The translations under genes and the position numbers were made by a program. From an uncultured Pedobacter sp. (GTDB lineage: Bacteria; Bacteroidota; Bacteroidia; Sphingobacteriales; Sphingobacteriaceae): DNA of 64,000 nt. Shown here one piece after another: positions 9,776-20,008 of the stretch. A model generated the notes under the pieces. That model did not search any database, was not told the DNA's origin, and was given only the letters and a program-made list of their open reading frames with translations. The stretch lies in contig NZ_CAJYOJ010000071.1 of the NCBI RefSeq assembly GCF_913776295.1, forward strand, positions 62,001 through 126,000. Direction: 5' to 3'. Within the stretch, counting starts at the first letter, position 1, and every line of letters begins with the position of its first letter.

Positions 9776-11029
9776 TTATTTTATGGTTTCCGGTTTAAAC
9801 AAAACAGTTCCGTCATTTTTAATCTGCCAGGCTGTGATGGGATTCATGTGGTATCCACCCAGGTTTACGCCACGGGCCTCTACCAGTTGTGCCAAAGTTG
9901 GCTGCAAATAGCCTGTTTCGTCGGTCACACGGCTTAATATTTCTGTAGCCTCTCCTTTCCAATCCCACAAATACCTGAAATAAGTGTGTGCTTTACTGAG
10001 CACAGGTTCCTGTAAGCCGGCCTGTTTCCAGGTTTTTCCGGCATCAGTGCTCACTTCCACTTTTTCTACCTTTCCCCTGCCGCTCCAGGCAATTCCATGT
10101 ATTTCTATCCAGCCTTTATTTACCTTTTGGGGATAAGACGGATAGGTGATGATGGAACGCGCATCCAACTCAAAGCTAAACATTCTGATTTTATCTTTTA
10201 CCGGGTAAGTATATTTTGACGTTTCTTCCCTGGTCATATAGGGTTCTTCCGAAAGTTCTATACGCCTGAGCCATTTAATATTCATATTGCCTTCAAAACC
10301 GGGCAAAAGTAACCTGATGGGATAACCCTGTTCAGGCCGTATGGCTTCACCATTCTGGGCGTAAACAATCATGGCGTCATCCCAGGCTTTTGCGATGGGG
10401 ATGGTACGCGTCATGATGGCGGCATCCGAACCTTCGGCCAGAAACCATTTGGCCTGATCGCTGATGCCTACCTCTTTAAATAGGGTAGAAAGCATTACAC
10501 CCGTCCACTCGCTCTGGCTGGTGAGGCCAAGAATATCCTGCGGGGTCATTTCTGCTTTTCCTGTTCGAAAATTACCTGCACATTCGATAAAACAGGTACG
10601 GGTAACGGATGGGAACCTCTTAATATCGGCAACCGAAAATTTCATCGGATTTTCTACCAATCCATGAATCAGCAGTTCATGTTTTGCCGGATCAATAGTT
10701 GGAATACCCGCATGATGGCGCTCGAAATGAAGATCAGCCGGCGTCAGGGTACTGTGCATATCCTGCAAAGGTGTGCGCGAAGAAATATCAGAAGGTTTAC
10801 GTACGGGGTTCTCAAATGAAGAGCGTTTACCCAGCGGACTAGGCCCGGGGCCAACAATTTTGGTTGGATCATCCGTAATTTCAGGAAGAACAGGCATTTC
10901 AGCATGCACTTCATCAGCCAATAACGATTGTACAGGTAAAACCGCAGCTGCAATTACCCCTCCCAATAATGTACGCCTGCTAATTTTACCAGTGGCTCTT
11001 TTCTGATCTTTATTATTGCGCTTTTCCAT
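9776..11029 (-). CDS. soxC: Molybdopterin-dependent sulfite dehydrogenase, SoxC-like, Tat-exported
   Basis: SRRTLLGG Tat motif; TRTCFIECAGN Moco-Cys motif; SUOX fold and C-terminal dimerisation domain. Confidence 0.85.
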   Translation of the reverse strand: MEKRNNKDQKRATGKISRRTLLGGVIAAAVLPVQSLLADEVHAEMPVLPEITDDPTKIVGPGPSPLGKRSSFENPVRKPSDISSRTPLQDMHSTLTPADLHFERHHAGIPTIDPAKHELLIHGLVENPMKFSVADIKRFPSVTRTCFIECAGNFRTGKAEMTPQDILGLTSQSEWTGVMLSTLFKEVGISDQAKWFLAEGSDAAIMTRTIPIAKAWDDAMIVYAQNGEAIRPEQGYPIRLLLPGFEGNMNIKWLRRIELSEEPYMTREETSKYTYPVKDKIRMFSFELDARSIITYPSYPQKVNKGWIEIHGIAWSGRGKVEKVEVSTDAGKTWKQAGLQEPVLSKAHTYFRYLWDWKGEATEILSRVTDETGYLQPTLAQLVEARGVNLGGYHMNPITAWQIKNDGTVLFKPETIK

Positions 11030-11628
11030 TATTTTATTTCAGGACCTCCTTTACGATCGTCCATAATAAATAGTTTTTTCGCCGGCATCACCACTTTGTA
11101 CAGGTTTTTAGCATTGAGTACCACATCTGCTTTGATAATTTTGTTGGCATTCAGCAGGTAAGCAGTGATGCTGTACACTTCATCATTGTTTAACGAACCG
11201 GGAAGATTGTAGGGCATAGCACGGCGCACATAATCAAATAAAGTAGTGGCATAAGGCCAGTAGTTGCCAATGGTTTTGGGTTTGCTGGTGGCAGATGTAT
11301 CGCCCACCAACGCATTTCCGGGCAGTTTGATACCAGGTTTTTCAGTACCATCCACGCCGTGGCATATCGCACATTTTTGACCATATAATATCTTTCCCTT
11401 TTTCACATCCCCCTGGCCTGCTGGTAATCCTTTCCCATCCGGGCGGACATCGATATCCCAGGCAGCAATTTCCAGCGCAGTAGCCTTGCGGCCAAAACCA
11501 AATTTAGCCGGCCGTTTTAAGCTATCAGCCAGTGGTAATTGAACCTGCATCGGTATAAACGCCGTTTTTAGCGACATTAGTAATAGTACCAGGGGACAGG
11601 CCAATAGGAGTACCGTTTTTTTGTTCAT
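11029..11628 (-). CDS. c-type cytochrome, probable electron acceptor of the sulfite dehydrogenase (SoxD-like)
   Basis: CAICHGVDG (CxxCH); signal peptide; start codon overlaps the sulfite dehydrogenase. Confidence 0.8.
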   Translation of the reverse strand: MNKKTVLLLACPLVLLLMSLKTAFIPMQVQLPLADSLKRPAKFGFGRKATALEIAAWDIDVRPDGKGLPAGQGDVKKGKILYGQKCAICHGVDGTEKPGIKLPGNALVGDTSATSKPKTIGNYWPYATTLFDYVRRAMPYNLPGSLNNDEVYSITAYLLNANKIIKADVVLNAKNLYKVVMPAKKLFIMDDRKGGPEIK

Positions 11629-11632
11629 TACC

Positions 11633-11773
11633 TTAATATTTACCTGCGTTCAAAGTGCTTTTTGGTAATACATATTGTCGTTCATAACGATCAAGTACCA
11701 CATAAATAGAATCTTTGCGTTCATTGATACCCGAAAGGATAACCCTCGAACCGTCGGTAGTATCGTATTTTAA
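11633..11773 (-). pseudogene. C-terminal fragment of an unidentified protein
   Basis: Open frame without start: LKYDTTDGSRVILSGINERKDSIYVVLDRYERQYVLPKSTLNAGKY*. Confidence 0.4.
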
Positions 11774-11789
11774 TTAACTATTTTTAATA

Positions 11790-12005
11790 TCAAGTAGGTT
11801 CCGAGTGATATTGCTTCAGGTTCTCGTTTAAGATCTCAAATACTTTTTCGAGCGACAACAGCTCCTGGTCAATATTCTCTCCAGCGGTTGCTATAAAAAA
11901 TTCGCCTTCAAGGTCCCGATTGGCCGAGGGGCTAAAAGCTTTAAAAGTTTTTGTACCATTACCACTGCTGTCAAATCCGATAAAATTTGCTCCGGTAATT
12001 TTTAT
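11790..12005 (-). pseudogene. N-terminal stub of an aldehyde dehydrogenase resembling alpha-ketoglutaric semialdehyde dehydrogenase
   Basis: KITGANFIGFDSSGNGTKTFKAFSPSANRDLEGEFFIATAGENIDQELLSLEKVFEILNENLKQYHSEPT*; matches the family N-terminus (ITGxNFIG...GTKTFxAxxP) then stops. Confidence 0.6.
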
Positions 12006-12020
12006 TTACTTATTTTTATA

Positions 12021-13298
12021 CTAAACGACATGTTGATGCGCAATTAATTTTTCGTTTCTGCTGATCGGCCCCATGAAAAACACGATAATGGCCAGGCCGA
12101 CGATCGCTATTGCGCCATACAAAAAGAACAGATAATTGTACGCAGTTCCTGTACCACTCATATGACTGGTTGATGACAGTATTACGCCCGAAAGGGATTG
12201 AAAAAGAGCACCGCCCAAACCTGTGCCTACGCAGCCGATTCCCCAAACGGATGCTGCCGAACTTTTTGGCACCACATCGGCCGGACAGGCTAAGGAGTTG
12301 GCGGTATAGGAAGTATAGCCGAAACCAGCCAAACCGAATACCAGTAAGGCAGATAAGGGTGTTGAGATGACAAAAGGTGCAACTAATAGCGGAATGCCCA
12401 TGATAGCTGCAGATAGGCACAAAGCTAGTTTTCTGGCTTTAGGCACGGGCATCCCTTTTTTGATGATAAACTGTGTGAAATATCCACCTGCCAGATTGCC
12501 AACATCAGCGATTATAAAGGGGATGGTTGCATACCAGCCGATCTGCTTTAAACTCCAATGATGCACATCCACAAGATAACGGCCCAGCCAGAAAGTAACA
12601 AAGTACCAGATCGGGTCCAGAAAGAACTTAGACAGGATGAATGTAATGACAAACCTTGTTTTAAGCAATTGAACAACGGATATCGGCTTTGATATCACCT
12701 CAGTACCTTCCTGTTTTGGTGTATAATAAAATAACCAGAAAACCACTAGCCATACATATCCGGCTGCTGCCAGGAATATAAAGGTAGTTTGCCAGCTGTA
12801 ATGAATACTCAGATAGGCCACTAATGGCGGAACAATAATTGCACCCAGTGCAGAGCCACTGTTAAAGATACCAGAAGCCGTTGACCGTTCATGTTTAGGG
12901 AACCACTCGCTGGTTAGCTTCAAAGCTGCAGGCCAATTGCCTGCTTCCCCGATTCCAAGAAAGAAACGGGTAATTCCAAACTGAACAGGTGTAATAACGA
13001 ATGCATGCGCTAATCCGGCAGTGGTCCAGAAGGCCATACATACTGCATATCCTTTTTTTGTTCCCAAACGGTCAATCACGAAGCCAGAAAACGCATTGGA
13101 AATCATATAAGCCACAAAAAATGCGGTTCCAATATAACCAAAGGCACTGTCAGGGATCAATTTTCTCAACGGCCCTTCCGCACTTAGGTAATTGAAAGAC
13201 AACCTGTGTACATAGTTTAACACAGTAGCTAAAAAAGCCATGGATATCATTATCCAACGTAGTTTAGACGGATTTGCGCCAGATGAAAGTGGTTCCAT
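12021..13298 (-). CDS. MFS transporter, ACS family (hexuronate/anion transporter-like)
   Basis: 12-TM; GIGEAGNWPAALKLTSEWFPKHERSTASGIFNSGSALGAIIVPP. Confidence 0.85.
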   Translation of the reverse strand: MEPLSSGANPSKLRWIMISMAFLATVLNYVHRLSFNYLSAEGPLRKLIPDSAFGYIGTAFFVAYMISNAFSGFVIDRLGTKKGYAVCMAFWTTAGLAHAFVITPVQFGITRFFLGIGEAGNWPAALKLTSEWFPKHERSTASGIFNSGSALGAIIVPPLVAYLSIHYSWQTTFIFLAAAGYVWLVVFWLFYYTPKQEGTEVISKPISVVQLLKTRFVITFILSKFFLDPIWYFVTFWLGRYLVDVHHWSLKQIGWYATIPFIIADVGNLAGGYFTQFIIKKGMPVPKARKLALCLSAAIMGIPLLVAPFVISTPLSALLVFGLAGFGYTSYTANSLACPADVVPKSSAASVWGIGCVGTGLGGALFQSLSGVILSSTSHMSGTGTAYNYLFFLYGAIAIVGLAIIVFFMGPISRNEKLIAHQHVV

Positions 13299-13303
13299 TG
13301 CTA

Positions 13304-15426
13304 TTAAATCCCGCTTACTTTAAACTGTGATTTCAGACGGATATCTTCTGATGAACTGCCAATAAGTACATCAATCATTTCTGTTTCTACCCTGAAGTCG
13401 TGAATTTTTTCATCGTAAAATGCCAGCTTGCTACCAGGGACAGTAAATGTTACCTTTTTCGTTTCACCAGGTTTAAGCGATACCCTGGCAAGGCTACGCA
13501 ATTCTTTGGCCGGCCGCTTTACACTTGGGGATACATCATGAATGTATAATTGGACCACTTCGTCGCCGGCGGTTTTACCACTTTTTTTTATATCAACTGT
13601 CGCTGTCAGGCTTTCATTGGCTTTTATCGAATTGGCTGAAAGCTTGAGATTACTGTATTTAAAGGTGGTGTAACTCAAACCGTGGCCAAAGGGAAACAGC
13701 GGCTTGCCATTAAGATACATGTAGGTAAATCCTTTAGTTACATCATATTCATCCTGCGGCGGAACCTGATCTTCACTGGCATAAACGGTCAGTGGCATCT
13801 TGCCACCTGGATTGATATTACCAAACAAAACATCGGCTATAGCATTCGCACCCTGCTCACCCGGCCACCACGCTTCGAGGATAGCAGGCGCATTTTCTTT
13901 CACATAAGGAATCGTCAAAGGTCCTGCGTTCATTAATACGACGATGGTTTTAGGCTGAACAGCCAATACTGCTTTAACGAGTTCTTCCTGATTACCGGGC
14001 AGACCAAGCGAAGAACGGTCCCGAGCTTCAGCTTCTATTGTCAAGTCAGTACCAACGTATAAAATGGCCACATCAGCTTTTTGGGCGAGGGCAACTGCTT
14101 TTTTAATTTCTTCCTCACGATTGAAAGCTGGCTTGTTTGCATTTGGCTTTCCGGCAGATATTTCAGCTCCGGCAGCATATAGCACCTCGGTGCCGGCTGC
14201 CATTTTATTTTTAATACCGTCTATGGGAAGGATTGGGTTGGTTGGCTTGCCACTGTAACCACCTGCTGTAAAAACATTTGCATGCGGACCTATAACTGCA
14301 ATGGTTTTTAGTTTTGTTTTGTCAAGCGGCAGCATGTGGTTTTTATTGGTCAGCAGCACCATAGACTCCTGCGCGGCTTTCAGGGCTAGTTTGATATGAT
14401 TTTCACTGCCAATTACGCTCATCGGAATTTTGCTGTAAGGGACACGTTCCTGCGGATCAAATTCGCCCAGCAGAAAACTGTCGCGCATCACCCTCGCTAC
14501 TGACTCATTGAGCTTATCTTCGGTTAAATAACCTTTTTGAATTGCTGCGGGTATATACTGCATAAATTCTTTATCTGAAAAGCCGCAGCCTGCGTTGATC
14601 GATTTAGCTACCGCTTCTTCAAACGAAATCTGCCCCTTTTCGTGCCCTTGTACCATGATGTTGACACCCCCCAGATCAGATACTACAAAAGCATTGTGAG
14701 AAGCCATAATTGACTGCGCCTGTCCTTCTACAATACAATCACGAAAGTGGGGCAGCCAAAATTCATATAACATCCGTTCACTAACTGTTGCTGATAAACT
14801 CATGCGGTTTTGTTCGATGTTGTTTACAGCATAGTGCTTAAGTGCGGAAACCAGTTTAAGGTAGTTTTTATCATTTCCCTGCAGGCCTTTCACATGTGCC
14901 ACGCCAATCCTGCCAGTTAAGAATGGATCTTCACCAAAACACTCATTGATTCGGCCCCAGTAGGGATTGCGGCTCACGTTCACCACAGGAGATCTGTAAA
15001 TCAGTCCTTTTTTGTCTCCCTGGAAATCCGGGTCGTTATGCCAGCCATTGTAGATAGCGCGTGCCAAATCGGATATGGCAGTCGCTTCCTGATGTACCAA
15101 TACAGTATCCCAGGTTGCCGCCATGGCAATAGACACGGGGAACATGGTTGTCGGTTTATTCCAGGTTACACCATGAAGACTTTGGTTCCATCTGTCTGAT
15201 CGGATACCAAACCGGCTAATGGTGGGCGCAACATGATTAAGAAACTGGGCTTTCTCCTCGATTGTCATTTTTGACATCAGGTCTTCAACTCTAAGGTCTA
15301 TCGCCTTGGTATAATCGAGGTATAATGGTTTGTCCTGCGCAATCACGCGGGAGTTGTAAAGCATTGCAGCGAAGCAAACAGCCCTATTAGCTTTTTATGG
15401 AAAAGTGGTTTTAAACAAGTTCTCAT
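13304..15426 (-). pseudogene. Glycoside hydrolase family 3 (beta-xylosidase/glucosidase-like), probably defective
   Basis: GH3 motifs (KHYAVNN, FVVSDLGG, NAGPLTIP..WWPGEQGANAIADVLFGNINPGGKMP, fibronectin-III C-terminus). Signal peptide MRTCLKPLFHKKLIGLFASL (from 15426) is out of frame with the rest; about 25 residues missing before FVVSD. Confidence 0.7.
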
Positions 15427-15459
15427 AATTATATAGGTTTAATTGGCATCGCAATGAAA

Positions 15460-15717
15460 TTAAACTAAAGAATTGACTTTAATTAATATTTCCTCCGATT
15501 GAATCAGATTAATACTGTTTTTCAATGGCCTTCCCAACTGTGCCCAGTGCACAGTCATGACATCCCCATTCTGTAATTTAATGCCGTTTCCAAAGCTGAA
15601 AGCGTCCGCACCCATAAAGTGTACATGTGACTGGTAAGGAACCCGATGGGCATCATATTTGAAATGGTGGTATTCAAGGTTGGCCAGGTGGTGTGTCATG
15701 ATGGTAAAATACAGCAC
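15460..15717 (-). pseudogene. C-terminal fragment resembling AraD1/GguC-type fumarylacetoacetate hydrolase-fold protein
   Basis: LEYHHFKYDAHRVPYQSHVHFMGADAFSFGNGIKLQNGDVMTVHWAQLGRPLKNSINL. Confidence 0.5.
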
Positions 15718-15843
15718 AGTTTACTCACCGGTTTGCCGGGCGATGAAAAAGCAAAACCGGTAATTAGTTTAATAACTAAACAGGATGTGGCCAAATTGGA
15801 ATTACCCACTTATTCTTTTACTATATTAAGGTATAAACAATGA
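15706..15843 (+). pseudogene. C-terminal fragment of a glycoside hydrolase (alpha-L-arabinofuranosidase-like tail)
   Basis: Frame ...LLTGLPGDEKAKPVISLITKQDVAKLELPTYSFTILRYKQ*. Confidence 0.35.
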
Positions 15844-16174
15844 GGAGCAATGGAATAGTAATAGCCTTCGCAACTTAGGATTCAGCTACTTTCAAATACT
15901 TATGTCAGTCGGATTTAATTCAGGATGGCGCTTTAATTGTCGGTTAAATAACTGGTAATTTAAAAAAGAAACGATGCCTGCCATACATTTTAACTGCAAT
16001 GGCCCTGATCCCTGATTATTATTGCGCAATCTGCAGGTTTAGTAACTTACAGCATCAAGTTTAGTCGCCTACGTTTTCACGCAACAAATATGAACTGATT
16101 TTTTTACCCTTTTCTGGTAGATCAGTTCAATTTGATTATTGTTTTAACCTTGTACTGCGGAAATACAGTTCCGT

Positions 16175-16774
16175 TTAAACGAAAATATCGAGATAAGTTA
16201 CGACATCCGAAATAGGCAGGATGCCATGTTTCTGTATAGTGTTAAAATAAATACTATCGCCGGTATTCAGGATATATTCAACTTCACCGATCTGCATCTT
16301 CATTTGTCCGTCAATAACAAATATAAATTCCTCTCCCTCATGTGATAATAAGTGTGGCCTCACTTCTCCCTTTTTGGCCACAAAAAGAAACGGCTGCATT
16401 TTCTTTTCATGATATTCCGAAGCATATGGATAAATAGAGTAACCTTTTTCAGTTGGCATTAACTTTTGTTCTGCCTGGCTCCTTGAGGCTACAATTGCTT
16501 TGGCCCAACCGTCATTCTCCATCAAATTGGAAATAGTAGTTCCCAGATTTTGTGCAATCTTAACCAACGTCGCCACAGAAGGCATGGTTTTGTTGGTTTC
16601 AATCTTTGAAATCATGCTTTTGGACAATCCGCAAATATCTCCGAACTCTTGTAAGGTTCTTTTTTGGCTCACCCGTAAAATTCTGATCCGGTCGCCGATG
16701 CTGGATATCGTGTTCACAACCGGTTTTGTTTCCATATCTTCTAAAAGGCTACTTGGGGACTGTGTAGGTAGCAT
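16175..16774 (-). CDS. XRE-family transcriptional regulator with C-terminal cupin domain
   Basis: HTH LQEFGDICGLSKSMISKIETNKTMPSVATLVKIAQ; cupin HLLSHEGEEFIFVIDGQMKMQIGEVEYILNTGDSIYF. Confidence 0.9.
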   Translation of the reverse strand: MLPTQSPSSLLEDMETKPVVNTISSIGDRIRILRVSQKRTLQEFGDICGLSKSMISKIETNKTMPSVATLVKIAQNLGTTISNLMENDGWAKAIVASRSQAEQKLMPTEKGYSIYPYASEYHEKKMQPFLFVAKKGEVRPHLLSHEGEEFIFVIDGQMKMQIGEVEYILNTGDSIYFNTIQKHGILPISDVVTYLDIFV

Positions 16775-16983
16775 GATTTTTTAAACTGTCAACATTAACA
16801 TGAATCAAAAATAAAAAATATCTGCCATAAATAAAACCGGTATACCATCCCGTTTGCTACTCATTCAACCTAAATATGGCCTTGCGACCTCAAAAAGGAT
16901 GATTGTGTTATTCAATGCAGTTGAATTAAATTATAAAATGTTGAATAAAGTTGAATTGTAGTGACATAGTGAAACTCTGGTTA

Positions 16984-18268
16984 TCAGTTGGAACTTACCC
17001 GCCAGATGGTTTTTGCGGCATCATCGCTAACCAGCAGTGAGCCATCAGGCAGTACGGCGACTGCAACAGGTCTGCCATATACCTCATGCGTTGAAGGGTC
17101 CGCAATAAATCCGGTGAGAAAATCTTCAGGTTTTCCTGAAGGTTTACCATTTTTGAATGGAACAAAGACAACCTTGTACCCTGAAAGTACAGACCGGTTC
17201 CAGGATCCATGTTGTCCAACGAACATGCCATTGAAATATTTTTTGGGAAATAACTTTGCCCTGTAAAATGTAAGGCCTAAAGATGCGGTGTGTGCACCTA
17301 ATACGATATCAGGTATAATTGACTTTTTGACCAAATCTAAACGCTCACCGGTATGACGTGGATCTTCATTTGTACCAAAATAAGCGTATGGCCATCCATA
17401 AAAACCACCCTCGATTATTCCTGTCGCATAATCTGGCACCAGGTCGTCACCTAGCTCATCCCTTTCGTTAACAGCTGTCCATAATATTTTACTTCCGGGT
17501 GCCCAGTCCATGCCATTGGGATTGCGTAATCCACTGGCATATATCCTTTCACCAGTTCCATCCGGGTTAAATTCCAGTATATTGGCCCGGCGCTTTTCAG
17601 TTTCGATCCCCCTTTCAGCCACATTACTTTCAGACCCAACGGTAACATATATTTTTTTTCCATTCGGGCTCGCTATAATATTTCGTGTCCAGTGATTATT
17701 GTAGCCGCCTGCCGGCAAATCGATAATCTTTTTATAGCTACCGGTATTCGTTGTATCGCCCGGGTTATATGGGAAACGAATGACCTCATCAGTATTGGCA
17801 ACGTAAAAAAAGCCATTCAATACCAGCATTCCAAAGGGCTGGTTCAAATTAGCCAGGTAAGTATATCTGCTTTCGTACTCCCCATCCTTTATCTTTATCC
17901 CGGAAGAGTGTAATTAGGTTAGCACTTCCAAAATTCTGCGCCTTCGAGGCGAAAAATTCATCCTTTTCTTCACTTCGTTTGTTTTTGGGAATCCTGGTAC
18001 CGGATTCAGCTACGAATACATCGCCATTGGGAGCTACGTAAAGCCACCTGGGATTTGCCAATTCACTGGCAAATTTAGTTACGTTGAAACCCGCGGGCGC
18101 AATTGGCTTTTGCTCATCTTTCCACCCGATAACCCGGGCAAAAACTTTACTGGAAGGTGTTGCATAGGGCTTTGGGAGATCTATATGATCCTTGAAGGAC
18201 TGTGCGATCATACTTTTTGCCGATAACAAACCAACAGCTGTGAACAAAATAAATTTCAAAGATTTCAT
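16984..18268 (-). pseudogene. PQQ-dependent sugar dehydrogenase / L-sorbosone dehydrogenase family, split by a +1 frameshift
   Basis: ORFs 17849-18268 and 16984-17847 join if one G is removed at 17886-17887: ...LFRDKDKDGEYESRYTYLANLNQPFGMLVLNGFFYVANTDEVIRF... Confidence 0.75.
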
Positions 18269-18292
18269 AAACTTTTTGTTCTTTTTAACCGG

Positions 18293-19954
18293 TTACCAGG
18301 TAACCACAGTCAAAGCAACTGCCTGCCGTTCTAAAGTTAACGGAATCCGAAGGCTTCCATTTTTTACGCGAAGTGTCCTGGTACTTTTGCCGGCTAACTG
18401 CCCGGCTTTTTCAAGTGTTTTAATCTGCCCCACTGTCGGATTTTGAGGCGACCCCATTTTTTTCCATACTTCGTAAGAGTTGCTGTGTTCTTGATCAATC
18501 AGGAAAATGCGTAAATTCACTTTTGTAGCAGGTATATTGTCGATATTGATGGTTAAAGGCCCTCCATTGTCCTGCTTGTCGGCATCATGATAGTTCCAAA
18601 CCATTACTGCTGCCGTTCGCTTGTCTTTGGACGCAAGCGCCCCTATGTCCGTATTTGTTTTGCGGATACCGGAATCCAGAACAGCGTCCAGACTGTAGCG
18701 CCGGTTGCTTTCTGCCTTGACCTGGTTGCCTGGCATCATGCCAAACATCCTGAACACATTCAAAACCGGCTTGTCGACTCCATTGGTCGCCAAATCCCGG
18801 AATCCATAAAACCAGGGTTGGTTCTCAAATTCGAAGGCCCAGGTTACCGCACCAATCAGGTTAATGCCATAGCGTCGTGCTAATTCATATTTTCGTGCAA
18901 AAGAAGCGGCAGTATAACTTGAATACATGGTGCCATTGCGGTAGGCATTCTGAGGATCGGTAGCCATGCCACAGGCGGCACAACCTTCCGGATCACTTTC
19001 ACCCAAAATAACCGGTTTGCCCTTTAATTCAGGATAACGGGCGATAACCTCGAAATTGTCTCTGATATTACGAAGTTGACTACGTATGCCCATAATCACA
19101 CGTCCATCACTCAACTGCGGTGATCCTTTAGCATGAAAGAGAATAGCATCCAGGGGGGAGCCGGTTTTACCAGTAACATAATTTTTTTCATACAAGCAAT
19201 GTTTTATAAAAGCGTCCAGCCACCTCATAGCACCACCAGTCGTGTTTAAGCCCCCTATTCGTGCGGTTGGTAACGCTCTTTTGACTGCGTCGGCAGAGAA
19301 ATCATAAAGTTTGAAAAACTCTTCCCGGGTGCCTTTCCAATAAGCTCCATCCGGCTCATTCCAAACTTCCCAATACCAGCTTTCTACTTCTTTTCGGCCA
19401 TAGCGCTCTACGCAATGGCTTACCCATTGGTACACCAGTTCAGCCCACTTATTATAGTCTTTCGGCGGGTAAGCCCAGCCTGTTATAATATCACTGTATT
19501 TATCACCCGGCTTCCAGTGGTGCCGATAAGGCTTAGGATGCGTAGAAAGCGCCTCTGGCATGAATCCAATCTGTGCAAGGGGTTTCATTCCCCGTTTGAT
19601 ATAGGTGTCGAATATACTGTCTACGATGGTCCAGTTGTAAATGGGCTTGCCTTGTGCATCTTCTGAATACATATTGGTGCTACCCCATTTAAGTGCAGGT
19701 TCCCCATCTCCGGTTACCATCAGACTATGTGTGCGGACGTATACCGGCACCGGACTCAATGCCGAAATTTCAGATAAGAGTTTTTTACCGTCTTTCATAT
19801 AGGTATAATTCGGCTCATCATAGCCAAACCATGCCCAAATCGGCGTTAATTTTCCGACCTCACTGTTGAGGTCTACTTTAATTTCTGGCGCCTGCGCATA
19901 AAGCCGGATGATAGCAAAAATGAGAAAAGGTAAAATGGTGATGGTTTTTTTCAT
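18293..19954 (-). CDS. Glycoside hydrolase family 39-like (beta-xylosidase type)
   Basis: Signal peptide; ESWYWEVWNEPDGAYWKGTREEFFKLYDFSADAVKRALPTARIGG. Confidence 0.75.
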   Translation of the reverse strand: MKKTITILPFLIFAIIRLYAQAPEIKVDLNSEVGKLTPIWAWFGYDEPNYTYMKDGKKLLSEISALSPVPVYVRTHSLMVTGDGEPALKWGSTNMYSEDAQGKPIYNWTIVDSIFDTYIKRGMKPLAQIGFMPEALSTHPKPYRHHWKPGDKYSDIITGWAYPPKDYNKWAELVYQWVSHCVERYGRKEVESWYWEVWNEPDGAYWKGTREEFFKLYDFSADAVKRALPTARIGGLNTTGGAMRWLDAFIKHCLYEKNYVTGKTGSPLDAILFHAKGSPQLSDGRVIMGIRSQLRNIRDNFEVIARYPELKGKPVILGESDPEGCAACGMATDPQNAYRNGTMYSSYTAASFARKYELARRYGINLIGAVTWAFEFENQPWFYGFRDLATNGVDKPVLNVFRMFGMMPGNQVKAESNRRYSLDAVLDSGIRKTNTDIGALASKDKRTAAVMVWNYHDADKQDNGGPLTINIDNIPATKVNLRIFLIDQEHSNSYEVWKKMGSPQNPTVGQIKTLEKAGQLAGKSTRTLRVKNGSLRIPLTLERQAVALTVVTW

Positions 19955-19989
19955 TGATATTTCCTGATTGATTCCCGAAATTTGAATTA

Positions 19990-20008
19990 TATTCAACAAA
20001 GTTGAATA
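19990..20008. promoter_or_regulatory. Inverted repeat TATTCAAC-AAA-GTTGAATA upstream of the GH39-like gene
   Basis: Perfect 8-nt arms; same core as 20315-20347 and 16911-16925. Confidence 0.6.

Noticed and set aside
12016-12420. 134-aa minus-strand ORF
   Set aside because: Alternative frame of the MFS transporter; shadow ORF.
16091-16129. TGAACTGAT/ATCAGTTCA inverted repeat after the XRE gene
   Set aside because: 20-nt loop and no U-run; insufficient to call terminator or operator.
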